Below, piece after piece: positions 25,829 to 33,773 of a stretch of DNA of 64,000 nucleotides. The position numbers and the translations under genes were made by a program. Every line of letters starts with the position of its first letter. Position 1 is the first letter of the stretch. Below the pieces are notes generated by a model that searched no databases, was not told the origin of the DNA, and saw only the letters and a list, made by a program, of their open reading frames with translations. This DNA comes from Chitinophaga agrisoli. GTDB lineage: Bacteria; Bacteroidota; Bacteroidia; Chitinophagales; Chitinophagaceae. The DNA lies in the NCBI RefSeq assembly GCF_008386695.1, contig NZ_VUOC01000002.1, positions 1,542,481 through 1,606,480 on the forward strand, written 5' to 3'.

Positions 25829-25869
25829 AAAGCCTACTCTTGTGAAGGGTTTTCGGCATTCCCCTTTGT
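25829..25869 (-). repeat. Duplicated intergenic element, copy A (before precursor 4)
   Basis: It is a near copy of 25557-25594, with two small insertions. A perfect 12-bp palindrome TTGTTGCAACAA (25866-25877) overlaps its distal edge. It is placed 24 bp before the start of precursor 4. Confidence 0.6.
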
Positions 25870-25893
25870 TGCAACAAGTTATTTTGAGATGGC

Positions 25894-28290
25894 TTACTTA
25901 TCATTCAGCCGGTTCTTTTCATCGGTATTACTATTATCCATTTTCTTCACGGTAAATACCTTACCCATCCTGAAATTGTAGGTTAGCTGCAAGACCACGC
26001 TCTGTGTCTGCCGTTTTTCCCGGCTTGTTATATGGTAGTGATCATAGGCAATCGTGGAACGGATCACTTCAGAGTTAAACAGATCATTCATGGCTACTTT
26101 GGCGGTAAGCCGGTCTTTCCAGAAGGATTTCTGCAGCCCTGCGTCCAGGCGGAAATACCCGTCTATGACAATATTACCCTGCGTGAACTTTGACAGGTAC
26201 AGCGCGGTCATGTTCAGTTTCAACCCGCCGGGCAGCTTAAAGTTCTGGTCCGATTGCAGCTCCACGCTGGGCTGGCTGTTCTGAAAATCCTGGTATCGGT
26301 ATTTCACCACGCCATATACCAGCTCATTGGTCATAGACCACCATTTAGACACCGTAATAGGTACATACAGCACGGCACTGTAGGCATGGCGGGTATCCAG
26401 GTTCTGCGGGGTATACCGGATGGCCATGCTGTCGCCCTGGCGGCCGGGCAGCATGATCGTCTGTATCACATCACTCACCTGCTGGTATACAAATGCCAGC
26501 TGGTACCGGTTATGATAAGTATATCCCAGCTGTAAAGAATGCGCATACTGCGGGCGCAGATCAGGATTACCCTCCTGGGTAGTATAATTATCAACGTACA
26601 CTACAAAGGGGTTCAGCTGGCGGTATGAGGGCCGGTAGATCCTCCTGGCGTATGACAGCGAGAAATAGTCATCCTGTTTGTTCAGCACTTTTTGCACATT
26701 GAGGCTGGGGAACCAATCCAGGTAATTCTTCTTAGTGCGCTTATCCATGTTCACCAGAAGACCGTCCGTGGCGGTATACTCTGCGCGTAAACCCAGCTGC
26801 ACCGCGGTCTTGAATATGTTGCCCTTGTAGCTTACAAATCCTGCATAGATACTTTCCCGGTAGTTGAACTGGTAACTCCGCGCCTGATCAGTTGTCCACC
26901 ACCCTTCCTTATAGTTCTCAAACAGGGCGCTATTGTCAATGCTGGTATTTACCAGCTTTCCACCCAGGGTAAGCGCAGCTGATTTTGACAGGGGCCGGGT
27001 AAACTTTACATCTGCCGTATAGATCTTTGATAACGCGGGTATGGTATTACGGTACGAGGTATCCTTGACTATATTGGTGATCTCATCATAGTAATCCGTT
27101 GCCGCGTCGTTGATCCGGGATATATCGCTTTTGGTGTAATCTGCTAAGATGACCAGTTTTGTCCCGATGGAATCCAGCTTCAGGTTGTAGTTGAGCCCCA
27201 GGTTCTCATAACGGTTATCGCTGGACTGCGGAAAACTGCCCCGCAATAACACCTGGTCATTCTTTTCTCCTGATATGGCCGTTGTGCTTTGTGAAGGCGC
27301 GGCCAGCGACCTGCTGGAGCGGGAGTATTCAAGGGCCAGGTATTGCCGGCTGCTGATATCGTACACGCCCCCTATCCGGTAACGGTAGCCGGAATAATCT
27401 GGCTTGCCGGCGGCGCTATAATTATAGCTATAACCTGCTTTATCATACGCCCGAGATGCAGACTGCTCATTGTATCCTTTCTCCCAGCTCCGGTTATAGC
27501 TACCAAAAAAAGACAGTTTATCCTGCTTATAGTTCAGCTGCCCGCCTTCGTTAAAACTGGCATAACGCCCCTGCTCGTAGCTGCTGGTCAGGAAACCGTT
27601 GAGGCCATCCTGTCTTTGTTTTTTGTATACAATGTTTATCAGGCCACTGCCGGATGCATCATATTCTGCCGGCGGGTTGGGGATCACTTCAATGCTGGCT
27701 ATTTCGCTTGCTTTCAGGTTGCTGAGAAAATTCACCAGCTCATCCCCGGTTAACTGGAGCAATTTACCATTCAGCATCACCCGTGCATTACCCATACCGT
27801 TTATGCTGATGTTCTCTCCCATCACAAATACGCCCGGCACCATCTTAAACAGTTCCAGGGAAGATTTACCGGCGGCTAGTGGGTTGTCTTCCACATTCAT
27901 TACGATCCGGTCAATCTTGCGGCTTATCAGCGGCTGGTTGCCGGCTACTACCACTTCTTTCAGGTTGCCTGTTTTCCGCTTCAGTATGATCTTGCCCAGA
28001 TCCAGGTTGCCGGCGGCGGTGATGGTCTGATCCAGGATCTCGTAATTTAACTGGAAAACCTTTAGTACAAATATGCCCTCTTTATTTACCGCTAATGAAA
28101 AGACCCCGTTCTCTGCGGCGGTAGCCTGCGCTACGGGAGTGGTGGTGTTGTTACCGGCAAATAGTACGGCGGTAGCGAATCCAACAGGGTTACCAGCTTC
28201 ATCCACGATGGTACCCTTAATATTATTTTGCTGGGCGTTAACAACAATGGAGAAAAGCAGCGTTACTATATGGAGGATGAATCTTTTCAT
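25894..28290 (-). CDS. TonB-dependent-receptor-like outer-membrane barrel (OMP_b-brl_3 type)
   Basis: A 798-residue outer-membrane protein with a signal peptide (KRFILHIVTLLFSIVVNA). Domains are a carboxypeptidase-regulatory-like domain (IKGTIVDEAGNPVGFATAV), a plug with SINGMGNARVMLNGKLLQL and EVIPNPPAEYDASGSGLINI, and a long barrel ending in LQLTYNFRMGK. A short non-barrel tail follows that. It is encoded just upstream of the four precursors, on the same strand, and a direct-repeat operator lies 64 bp before its start. It may carry the mature peptide across the outer membrane or bring it back as a signal. A homologous gene at 58990-61446 lies outside the peptide locus. Confidence 0.88.
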   Translation of the reverse strand: MKRFILHIVTLLFSIVVNAQQNNIKGTIVDEAGNPVGFATAVLFAGNNTTTPVAQATAAENGVFSLAVNKEGIFVLKVFQLNYEILDQTITAAGNLDLGKIILKRKTGNLKEVVVAGNQPLISRKIDRIVMNVEDNPLAAGKSSLELFKMVPGVFVMGENISINGMGNARVMLNGKLLQLTGDELVNFLSNLKASEIASIEVIPNPPAEYDASGSGLINIVYKKQRQDGLNGFLTSSYEQGRYASFNEGGQLNYKQDKLSFFGSYNRSWEKGYNEQSASRAYDKAGYSYNYSAAGKPDYSGYRYRIGGVYDISSRQYLALEYSRSSRSLAAPSQSTTAISGEKNDQVLLRGSFPQSSDNRYENLGLNYNLKLDSIGTKLVILADYTKSDISRINDAATDYYDEITNIVKDTSYRNTIPALSKIYTADVKFTRPLSKSAALTLGGKLVNTSIDNSALFENYKEGWWTTDQARSYQFNYRESIYAGFVSYKGNIFKTAVQLGLRAEYTATDGLLVNMDKRTKKNYLDWFPSLNVQKVLNKQDDYFSLSYARRIYRPSYRQLNPFVVYVDNYTTQEGNPDLRPQYAHSLQLGYTYHNRYQLAFVYQQVSDVIQTIMLPGRQGDSMAIRYTPQNLDTRHAYSAVLYVPITVSKWWSMTNELVYGVVKYRYQDFQNSQPSVELQSDQNFKLPGGLKLNMTALYLSKFTQGNIVIDGYFRLDAGLQKSFWKDRLTAKVAMNDLFNSEVIRSTIAYDHYHITSREKRQTQSVVLQLTYNFRMGKVFTVKKMDNSNTDEKNRLNDK

Positions 28291-28349
28291 ACGGGAGGGT
28301 TTGGACTACATTATCTAAATTCTATTTTCGGCACAGGTATTCAAAAATT

Positions 28350-28384
28350 ATTAGACAAAATGACCAGCATACGCGACAAAAGAT
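28350..28384 (-). promoter_or_regulatory. Direct-repeat operator before the barrel/precursor operon (site 4)
   Basis: On the minus strand, TCTTTTGTCGCG and CATTTTGTCTAA are two half-sites with their GTC triplets (28377-28375 and 28356-28354) exactly 21 bp apart. The start codon of the barrel gene is 64 bp downstream. The two-turn spacing of direct repeats is typical of LytTR-domain regulators, one of which is encoded at 31859. Confidence 0.7.
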
Positions 28385-28391
28385 ACCCGGT

Positions 28392-30590
28392 TCAACTACC
28401 TAGCTCCAGCTGGTTCTTTATAAGATGATAGTAATGCCCTTGCAGCTGCACTAATTCATGGTGTTTTCCTTGCTCTACTATTTCACCTTTATGCAGCACT
28501 ACAATATTATCCGCGTTTTTAACGGTGCTTAAACGATGGGCTGCCACCACTACCGTTTTGCCTTTACAGAAATCGTTGAGGTGCTGGATGATCATTTTCT
28601 CGTTATTAGCGTCCAGCGCACTGGTGGCCTCATCCAGGAAAATATATTCGGGGTTCTTATATACTACGCGGGCGATGAGTATGCGCTGTTTCTGTCCGCC
28701 GCTGATGCCTTTCCCATCTGCCCCTATCTTGGTATTTAATCCCAACGGCAGGTCGCTTACAAACTGATGCAGGTTAGCTACGGTAAGGGCATTATCGATC
28801 TTATCCGGGTCCGGGTGCTCATCACCCATGATGATATTACCGGCGATGGTATCCGAAAAAATAAACCCATCCTGCATAACAATTCCACATTGATTGCGCC
28901 AGTACTTCGGACTGATATTCCGGAAATCCATATCATTCCCTATCAGGATCCTGCCTTCGTTGGGGGCATATGTTTTCAGCAACAGTTTAAATAAAGTGGT
29001 CTTACCGCTTCCACTGGTACCTACAATGGCCGTGGTACAACCCTGGAGAATGGTCATGTTGATATTCTTCAGGATAAGCTGGTTACCGGCGCCGGGGTAA
29101 GCAAATGATACATCGCTAAAGCGGACGGTCCTGGAAACAGGCAGATAGCCGTGTAAATTCATCTCTGGCCTTTCTTCCTCATCCAGAATATGGATCTGGC
29201 CCAGCCGTTCAATACTGATCCGGGCATCCTGCATTACCTGGAGAAAGCCCGCCATTTGCATAATAGGGCTGTTCATCTGGCCGATGATGAACTGTATGGC
29301 CATCATATCGCCTATGCTTAATTTGCCATGCAATACAGCGGTGGCGGCCAGGAAAATGATAATGATGTCTTTTGTCTGGTTGATGAACAGCGCGCCCAGC
29401 TGCTGATACTGGTTCAACGACAGGCTTCTCAGATTAAGCCGGAACAGTTTGGCCTGCACCCTTTCCCAATCCCAGATCTTTTGCGTGCCATTATCATTGA
29501 TCTTTATTTCATGGATGCCGTTAATGATCTGCAGGGTTTTTGCCTGGTTCTGCGCCCTTGTCTCAAAACGTTTAAAGTCCAGCTGTTTCCGCTTATTCAG
29601 GAAAACGATGAGCCACAGGAAATAAATAGCGCTGCCTGCAAAGAATATACAAAAGATACTGACGCTGTAATGCAGCAGGATACCGCTAAATACAGACAGC
29701 GTAAGCAAAGAGAACAGCGTATTAAGGGAGCTGCCGGTAAGCAGCGCTTCGATCCGTTTGTGATCTTCTATCCTTTGCAGCAGATCCCCCGTTAGCTTGG
29801 TATCAAAAAAAGACAGGGGCAGCTTCATGAGCTTATGCAGGAAATCAGACAACACCGTTATATTGATACGGCTGGTGATATGCAGCAGCACCCAGCCCCT
29901 TACCAGGTCAATAAAGAACTGGCCGGCAGTCAATACCAGCTGGCCGGCAAGGATCAGGTATATAAAGCGCAGGTTATTATTTTCTATGCCAATATCAATG
30001 ATGCCTTTGGTAAGGAAAGGGAATATCAACGAAATAACACTGCCCGCCAGGATGCCCAGGCATAGCTGGATGACCAGCTTTTTATAATGCCATACATGGT
30101 CCCACAGATACTTTAATCCCAGCCCTTTCCTGGGCGCCTCATCCTCCCGGCGGTAAAATACAGGCGTAGGCTCCAGGTGCAGTATCACCCCTACTGCTTT
30201 CTGGCCCTGGTAGGTATAGGCCCAGTTCTCCAGGAATTCGTCCCGGGAATATTTCACCAATCCCGATGCCGGGTCTGACACATACACCCTGTTGCCGCTT
30301 ACTTTGTATACTACCACAAAATGATTCCTGCGCCAGTGTGCAATACAGGGCAGCACCGCATTGTCAGACATCTTATCAAATGTAACTTTACCGCCCACGG
30401 CCCTTATGCCCATGGATTCCGCCGCTTTCGAAATACCCAGCAGCGATACCCCTGTTTTGCCAATATCAGATAACTTGCGGATGTTTTCAATGTTTAACAG
30501 TTTACCATAGTATTTGCTGATGATCATTAAACAAGTTGGCCCGCAATCCATCATGTCATGTTGCTTATAATGCGGAAAGTTCAATAACAT
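28392..30590 (-). CDS. C39 peptidase-containing ABC exporter (bacteriocin type)
   Basis: A 732-residue exporter. The N-terminal C39 peptidase (1-130) has catalytic C16 in QHDMMDCGPTCL, H90 in RRNHFVVVY and D106 in VSDPASG; it cuts leaders after double glycine while exporting. The membrane domain spans about 160-440. The ATPase has Walker A GTSGSGKTTLFK, signature ISGGQKQRILIAR and Walker B YIFLDEATSALD. It sits upstream of the barrel and precursors on the same strand. It is probably also the only exporter for the plus-strand peptides, because no other ABC exporter lies near the LanB gene. A direct-repeat operator lies 99 bp upstream. Confidence 0.93.
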   Translation of the reverse strand: MLLNFPHYKQHDMMDCGPTCLMIISKYYGKLLNIENIRKLSDIGKTGVSLLGISKAAESMGIRAVGGKVTFDKMSDNAVLPCIAHWRRNHFVVVYKVSGNRVYVSDPASGLVKYSRDEFLENWAYTYQGQKAVGVILHLEPTPVFYRREDEAPRKGLGLKYLWDHVWHYKKLVIQLCLGILAGSVISLIFPFLTKGIIDIGIENNNLRFIYLILAGQLVLTAGQFFIDLVRGWVLLHITSRINITVLSDFLHKLMKLPLSFFDTKLTGDLLQRIEDHKRIEALLTGSSLNTLFSLLTLSVFSGILLHYSVSIFCIFFAGSAIYFLWLIVFLNKRKQLDFKRFETRAQNQAKTLQIINGIHEIKINDNGTQKIWDWERVQAKLFRLNLRSLSLNQYQQLGALFINQTKDIIIIFLAATAVLHGKLSIGDMMAIQFIIGQMNSPIMQMAGFLQVMQDARISIERLGQIHILDEEERPEMNLHGYLPVSRTVRFSDVSFAYPGAGNQLILKNINMTILQGCTTAIVGTSGSGKTTLFKLLLKTYAPNEGRILIGNDMDFRNISPKYWRNQCGIVMQDGFIFSDTIAGNIIMGDEHPDPDKIDNALTVANLHQFVSDLPLGLNTKIGADGKGISGGQKQRILIARVVYKNPEYIFLDEATSALDANNEKMIIQHLNDFCKGKTVVVAAHRLSTVKNADNIVVLHKGEIVEQGKHHELVQLQGHYYHLIKNQLELGS

Positions 30591-30685
30591 GTGGGGTGGA
30601 TTTTAAAAAAGTTTGCTATTTGTTTGACTTTTTCTTATAATTTAGTTGTTAAAACAACCAAAATTTAACGCAACCCGAAATTCCC

Positions 30686-30718
30686 TTCGACGAATGTCAT
30701 TAAGTTTTAGACGTAAAA
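30686..30718 (-). promoter_or_regulatory. Direct-repeat operator before the ABC exporter (site 3)
   Basis: On the minus strand TTTTACGTCTAA and ACATTCGTCGAA are half-sites with GTC triplets 21 bp apart (30712-30710 and 30691-30689). The site lies 99 bp before the exporter start and covers the start codon of the divergent kinase gene (30694), so binding could affect both. Confidence 0.65.
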
Positions 30719-31857
30719 CCCTTCCGGGCCCATCCCAACCCGGTCAAAACATATTGAACTGGTTAACATCATCGGGATTTGAGAAATTCTATACCCCCCG
30801 TGTCCGGATCTACGCGCATACGGTGATGTGGGTGCTGCATACCTTGCTCTATACCCTCACTTACCTGGTGCTGTTCCCGGATTCCCTTGGCGTGGAACTG
30901 ATCTTTGCCTTACGGAACACATTAGGCGCAATGATCTTCTTTTATCCGATATTCTATTTCATCATCCCCCGGCTGCTGCAGCGTGGGCGTTTCCTGGTTG
31001 GTATTATCCTGTTGTTCCTTCCCTTTCTTGCCTGGTGTATCATCAATTACTGGACCGCCCTATTTGTTGATTCCGCATTTACTATCCACAATGAAGAAGT
31101 AAAGCTGCCCGTAAAACGTTTGGTGCACGGCGGCTTCTCTGAGGCGGTTTCTATTAGCCGCGCGCTGCAATATTCCCTGGCCATTATTATGACAATTGCC
31201 CCAAGTATGTCCGTAAAGCTGGTATTGGATATTATCCGGGCTACCACGCGCACCCTGCGTCTTGAACGGGATAATTTGAACCTGGAGATCGATTTCCTGA
31301 AATCGCAGCTCAATCCCCATTTCCTTTTCAATACCCTCAATAATATCTACGCGCTTTCCATCAGAAATGACAAGCTGGCGGCGGATCTGATCCTGAACCT
31401 ATCCAACATGATGCGGTATACTTTATATGATTCCAATACCCCGATGGTACAGCTGTCAAAAGAAGTTGCCTTTCTCAAAAACTATGTGGACCTGGAAAGT
31501 ATCCGATATGGCAAAAAGGCGAGCATCCTGTTCGAATGCGACCAGGAACAGATCCAGGAGCAGCAGGTAGCCCCTTTATTGATGTTCCCTTTTATTGAAA
31601 ACGCCTTTAAACATTCCCATAACGCCGCTATTGATAAATGCTGGATCAAGGTATCCATACACGTGGATGGCGACCATCTTTGTTTCATTGCCGCCAACAG
31701 TAAAGAAGAAACACCGGTAAAAAAAAGGGAAGTAGGCGGTATAGGTATTGTTAACTCAAAAAAGCGCCTGGCGCTCCTTTATCCGGATAAACATTCACTC
31801 GTTATTGACGACGCCTCAGATCAGTTCAAAGTAACCATGAAATTAACAATCAGCTGA
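30694..31857 (+). CDS. LytS-type sensor histidine kinase
   Basis: A 387-residue membrane kinase. About four to five membrane segments lie between residues 25 and 165 (e.g. GRFLVGIILLFLPFLAWCII). The His_kinase motif follows with the phosphorylated His in SQLNPHFLFNTLNNIYALS, then a GHKL ATPase domain (MFPFIENAFKHSHNAA). ATG 30694 was chosen; the upstream extension starts only with TTG at 30646. Its stop overlaps the region 2 bp before the response regulator start, so they form a two-component pair. It has no large external domain, so the ligand may be sensed in the membrane. Confidence 0.9.
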   Translation: MSLSFRRKTLPGPSQPGQNILNWLTSSGFEKFYTPRVRIYAHTVMWVLHTLLYTLTYLVLFPDSLGVELIFALRNTLGAMIFFYPIFYFIIPRLLQRGRFLVGIILLFLPFLAWCIINYWTALFVDSAFTIHNEEVKLPVKRLVHGGFSEAVSISRALQYSLAIIMTIAPSMSVKLVLDIIRATTRTLRLERDNLNLEIDFLKSQLNPHFLFNTLNNIYALSIRNDKLAADLILNLSNMMRYTLYDSNTPMVQLSKEVAFLKNYVDLESIRYGKKASILFECDQEQIQEQQVAPLLMFPFIENAFKHSHNAAIDKCWIKVSIHVDGDHLCFIAANSKEETPVKKREVGGIGIVNSKKRLALLYPDKHSLVIDDASDQFKVTMKLTIS

Positions 31858-31858
31858 T

Positions 31859-32599
31859 ATGGAACAGAAAATTAAATGTCTTATAGTGGACGATGAGCCC
31901 TTTGCAAGGGACCTTATGATTAGCTACGTAGAAAAGATCCCCTATCTTGAACTGGTGGCATTCTGTGAAAATGCTTTTGATGCAACAGACATCCTCCAGC
32001 AACAACCTGTCGATCTTCTTTTTACAGACATCCAGATGCCCAAGATCAATGGCATAGAGATGATCCGCTCCCTGCCTAACCCACCACTGGTCATCTTTGC
32101 CACCGCTTTCCCGGACTATGCGATAGACGGGTTTGAGCTGGATGTGATAGACTACCTGGTAAAACCCTTTCCTTTTGAGCGCTTCCTGAAGGCGGTGAAC
32201 AAAGCGCGGAATAACATCCTCCAGAAAAGACAGGAACCGGTAAAAGGGGCCCTGGCGCAACAGACCGCGCATTTTTTTGTGAAAGACGGTTACAAGCTTT
32301 CTAAGATCCTGTTTGATGATATCTACTATATAGAGGGGATGAAAGACTATGTAAAGATCGTTACAAAACAAAAGAACGTGGTCACCTACATGCGGATGAA
32401 GAATATTGAGGCCAGCCTGCCGGCAGACCTGTTTATCCGTATCCATAAGTCCTATATTGTACAAACCAATGCTATCCGGTCCATTATGGGCAATACGGCA
32501 GAGCTGATCAATAATGAGTCCATCATTATATCCAAGCAGTATAAACAGGAGCTTAATAAGCGGCTTGGCATCAGCAATTACGGTGGTGATGAGGAATAG
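31859..32599 (+). CDS. LytTR-family response regulator
   Basis: A 246-residue regulator. The receiver domain (1-120) has acidic DDEP at 11-13, the phosphorylated D57 in LLFTDIQMPKING, and K in VKPFPFERF. The LytTR DNA-binding domain spans about 140-240 (DDIYYIEGMKDYVKIV, then FIRIHKSYIVQTNAI). It is paired with the kinase gene just upstream. It is the best candidate for binding the four GTC direct-repeat sites found around this locus. Confidence 0.92.
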   Translation: MEQKIKCLIVDDEPFARDLMISYVEKIPYLELVAFCENAFDATDILQQQPVDLLFTDIQMPKINGIEMIRSLPNPPLVIFATAFPDYAIDGFELDVIDYLVKPFPFERFLKAVNKARNNILQKRQEPVKGALAQQTAHFFVKDGYKLSKILFDDIYYIEGMKDYVKIVTKQKNVVTYMRMKNIEASLPADLFIRIHKSYIVQTNAIRSIMGNTAELINNESIIISKQYKQELNKRLGISNYGGDEE

Positions 32600-32635
32600 C
32601 GGCCTGCCGGACAGGGCGGTTCGCCTGAAATGATC

Positions 32636-32668
32636 CATTTGGTCGTACAACTGCTTCTTTTGGTCTAA
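32636..32668 (+). promoter_or_regulatory. Direct-repeat operator before the lanthipeptide-like precursor (site 1)
   Basis: CATTTGGTCGTA and CTTTTGGTCTAA have GTC triplets at 32642-32644 and 32663-32665, 21 bp apart. CATCTTTG at 32697-32704 resembles a -7 element, but no TTTG lies at the usual -33 distance, as expected for an activator-dependent promoter. Confidence 0.72.
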
Positions 32669-32747
32669 AAGAAATGCCGGAAATATTTTCTATCCGCATC
32701 TTTGGGTGGTAATAAAAACAATTTATAACCCTTCCAAAAAATCAGCT

Positions 32748-32927
32748 ATGAAAAAGACAAATGTTCCCTCACAGTCCCTGATGCTTGTCCTTGACAAAGA
32801 GATTGTCTCCAAGGCAGATCCGCGTACCATTGAAAACATCAACCCGGATAAAAATGCCAATGCCAGCAACCGGATCGAGGATACATCTTTTCCTACTACC
32901 TCCCCTACCACCATCATCATCCAATAA
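32748..32927 (+). CDS. Candidate lanthipeptide-type precursor without cysteine
   Basis: A 59-residue peptide. Its N-terminal part (KKTNVPSQSLMLVLDKEIVS) resembles leaders of Bacteroidota class I lanthipeptide precursors (basic start, then a hydrophobic/acidic SLxLxKExxS segment). The tail is Ser/Thr-rich (EDTSFPTTSPTTIIIQ) but there is no Cys in the whole peptide, so lanthionine rings could not form within it. ATG 32748 was chosen; a longer in-frame start at 32706 is less likely because the leader-like part begins at 32748. Operator site 1 lies upstream and LanB is encoded 850 bp downstream. Its status as a LanB substrate is inferred. Confidence 0.55.
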   Translation: MKKTNVPSQSLMLVLDKEIVSKADPRTIENINPDKNANASNRIEDTSFPTTSPTTIIIQ

Positions 32928-32952
32928 CAGGCCAATCCAGGGAAAAGCTCAC

Positions 32953-33318
32953 ATGAAATACAGATGCGCCATAGTAGATGACGAGCCCCTGGCGCTGGAT
33001 CTCCTGGAATCCTATATCCGGAAAACAGCGGGCCTGGAGCTGGTGATCAAAACAGATGATCTGCAAAAGGCGGAACAACTGGTAGAAGACAAGCGGGTAG
33101 ACCTTATATTCCTTGATATTAATATAAGAGGGGTGGAAAGGGAAAACATTACCCGGCTGATACAGAAAGACTGTTACTTTATTATAGTTACTGCGTACCC
33201 GTTGTCCTTTATTGAGGATATCAGACTAAACACGGAACACGGTTATCTTAGCAAACCTGCCAGTTTCACCCTTTTTCTCAATGAAGTTCAACGGGTTACG
33301 AAAGAACGCCAGCGCTGA
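32953..33318 (+). CDS. Receiver-only response regulator
   Basis: A 121-residue CheY-like receiver without output domain. It has the acidic DDEP at 9-12, the likely phosphorylated D55 in LIFLDINIRG, and the Lys in GYLSKPASF. It lies between two peptide genes and resembles the receiver of the LytTR regulator encoded just upstream (IVDDEPLALDLLESYIRKT). It may compete for phosphate from the LytS kinase or act by protein contact. ATG 32953 was chosen because the receiver fold starts there. Confidence 0.8.
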   Translation: MKYRCAIVDDEPLALDLLESYIRKTAGLELVIKTDDLQKAEQLVEDKRVDLIFLDINIRGVERENITRLIQKDCYFIIVTAYPLSFIEDIRLNTEHGYLSKPASFTLFLNEVQRVTKERQR

Positions 33319-33349
33319 GCTGCCAGATCCGGAAGTTTGTGATTCCATT

Positions 33350-33382
33350 CATTTCGTCGTAAGATCAGTCATTTTTGTCGAA
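33350..33382 (+). promoter_or_regulatory. Direct-repeat operator before the second peptide gene (site 2)
   Basis: CATTTCGTCGTA and ATTTTTGTCGAA have GTC triplets at 33356-33358 and 33377-33379, 21 bp apart. The start codon at 33452 is 73 bp downstream. TATTGCAG at 33413 is at about the same distance from the site as the -7 candidate of site 1. Confidence 0.72.
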
Positions 33383-33451
33383 AAGAATTTCCCTCCCGGC
33401 CGTTTTTGGAAATATTGCAGGTAAATTTCAAAACCAATAAAAACGAACAAG

Positions 33452-33649
33452 ATGTTTACAGGATTATTCAGGCGTAAAGAGATTACGCACAGCAATACGG
33501 ATCTCCTTTCATCAGAAGAGTTCAAAGCGTATAATGAATATGAGCTGTCTAATGTATTGGGCGGAGGCGAAGAGAACCGCCCCTACGTACCGGCTTACCA
33601 TTTTATGGACCAGGCGCAGGATGAAACCAATATGGCCGACAATATGTAA
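33452..33649 (+). CDS. Candidate double-glycine leader peptide
   Basis: A 65-residue peptide. Its leader-like half ends in KAYNEYELSNVLGGG, which resembles double-glycine leaders cut by C39 peptidases. The remainder (EENRPYVPAYHFMDQAQDET then NMADNM) has no Cys and only one Thr, so it is an unlikely substrate for lanthionine formation. It is the first gene after operator site 2 and is followed by LanB. It may be a signal peptide, a bacteriocin, or a substrate of another modification. No family is recognised. Confidence 0.55.
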   Translation: MFTGLFRRKEITHSNTDLLSSEEFKAYNEYELSNVLGGGEENRPYVPAYHFMDQAQDETNMADNM

Positions 33650-33773
33650 TTTGTTCACACGCAGTAGCAGGAGTACGGTGAGCGGGATGGTTTCACCTGG
33701 AGGCGGTAATGGCAGCCAACAGGCACAGCGGAAAATGACATGAAGGAACTTGATTTGCAAAACTTACCGTACC

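Noticed and set aside
24922-25869. CRISPR-like or tandem repeat array
   Set aside because: The repeats are coding: four precursor genes with conserved reading frames and amino acid motifs; lengths and spacing are irregular.
31850-32650. 266-codon frame on the minus strand opposite the LytTR regulator
   Set aside because: It is antisense to a gene with clear receiver and LytTR motifs and has no domain of its own.
33452-33649. Calling this peptide a lanthipeptide precursor because LanB follows
   Set aside because: The part after the double glycine has no Cys and only one Thr, so ring formation is not possible.
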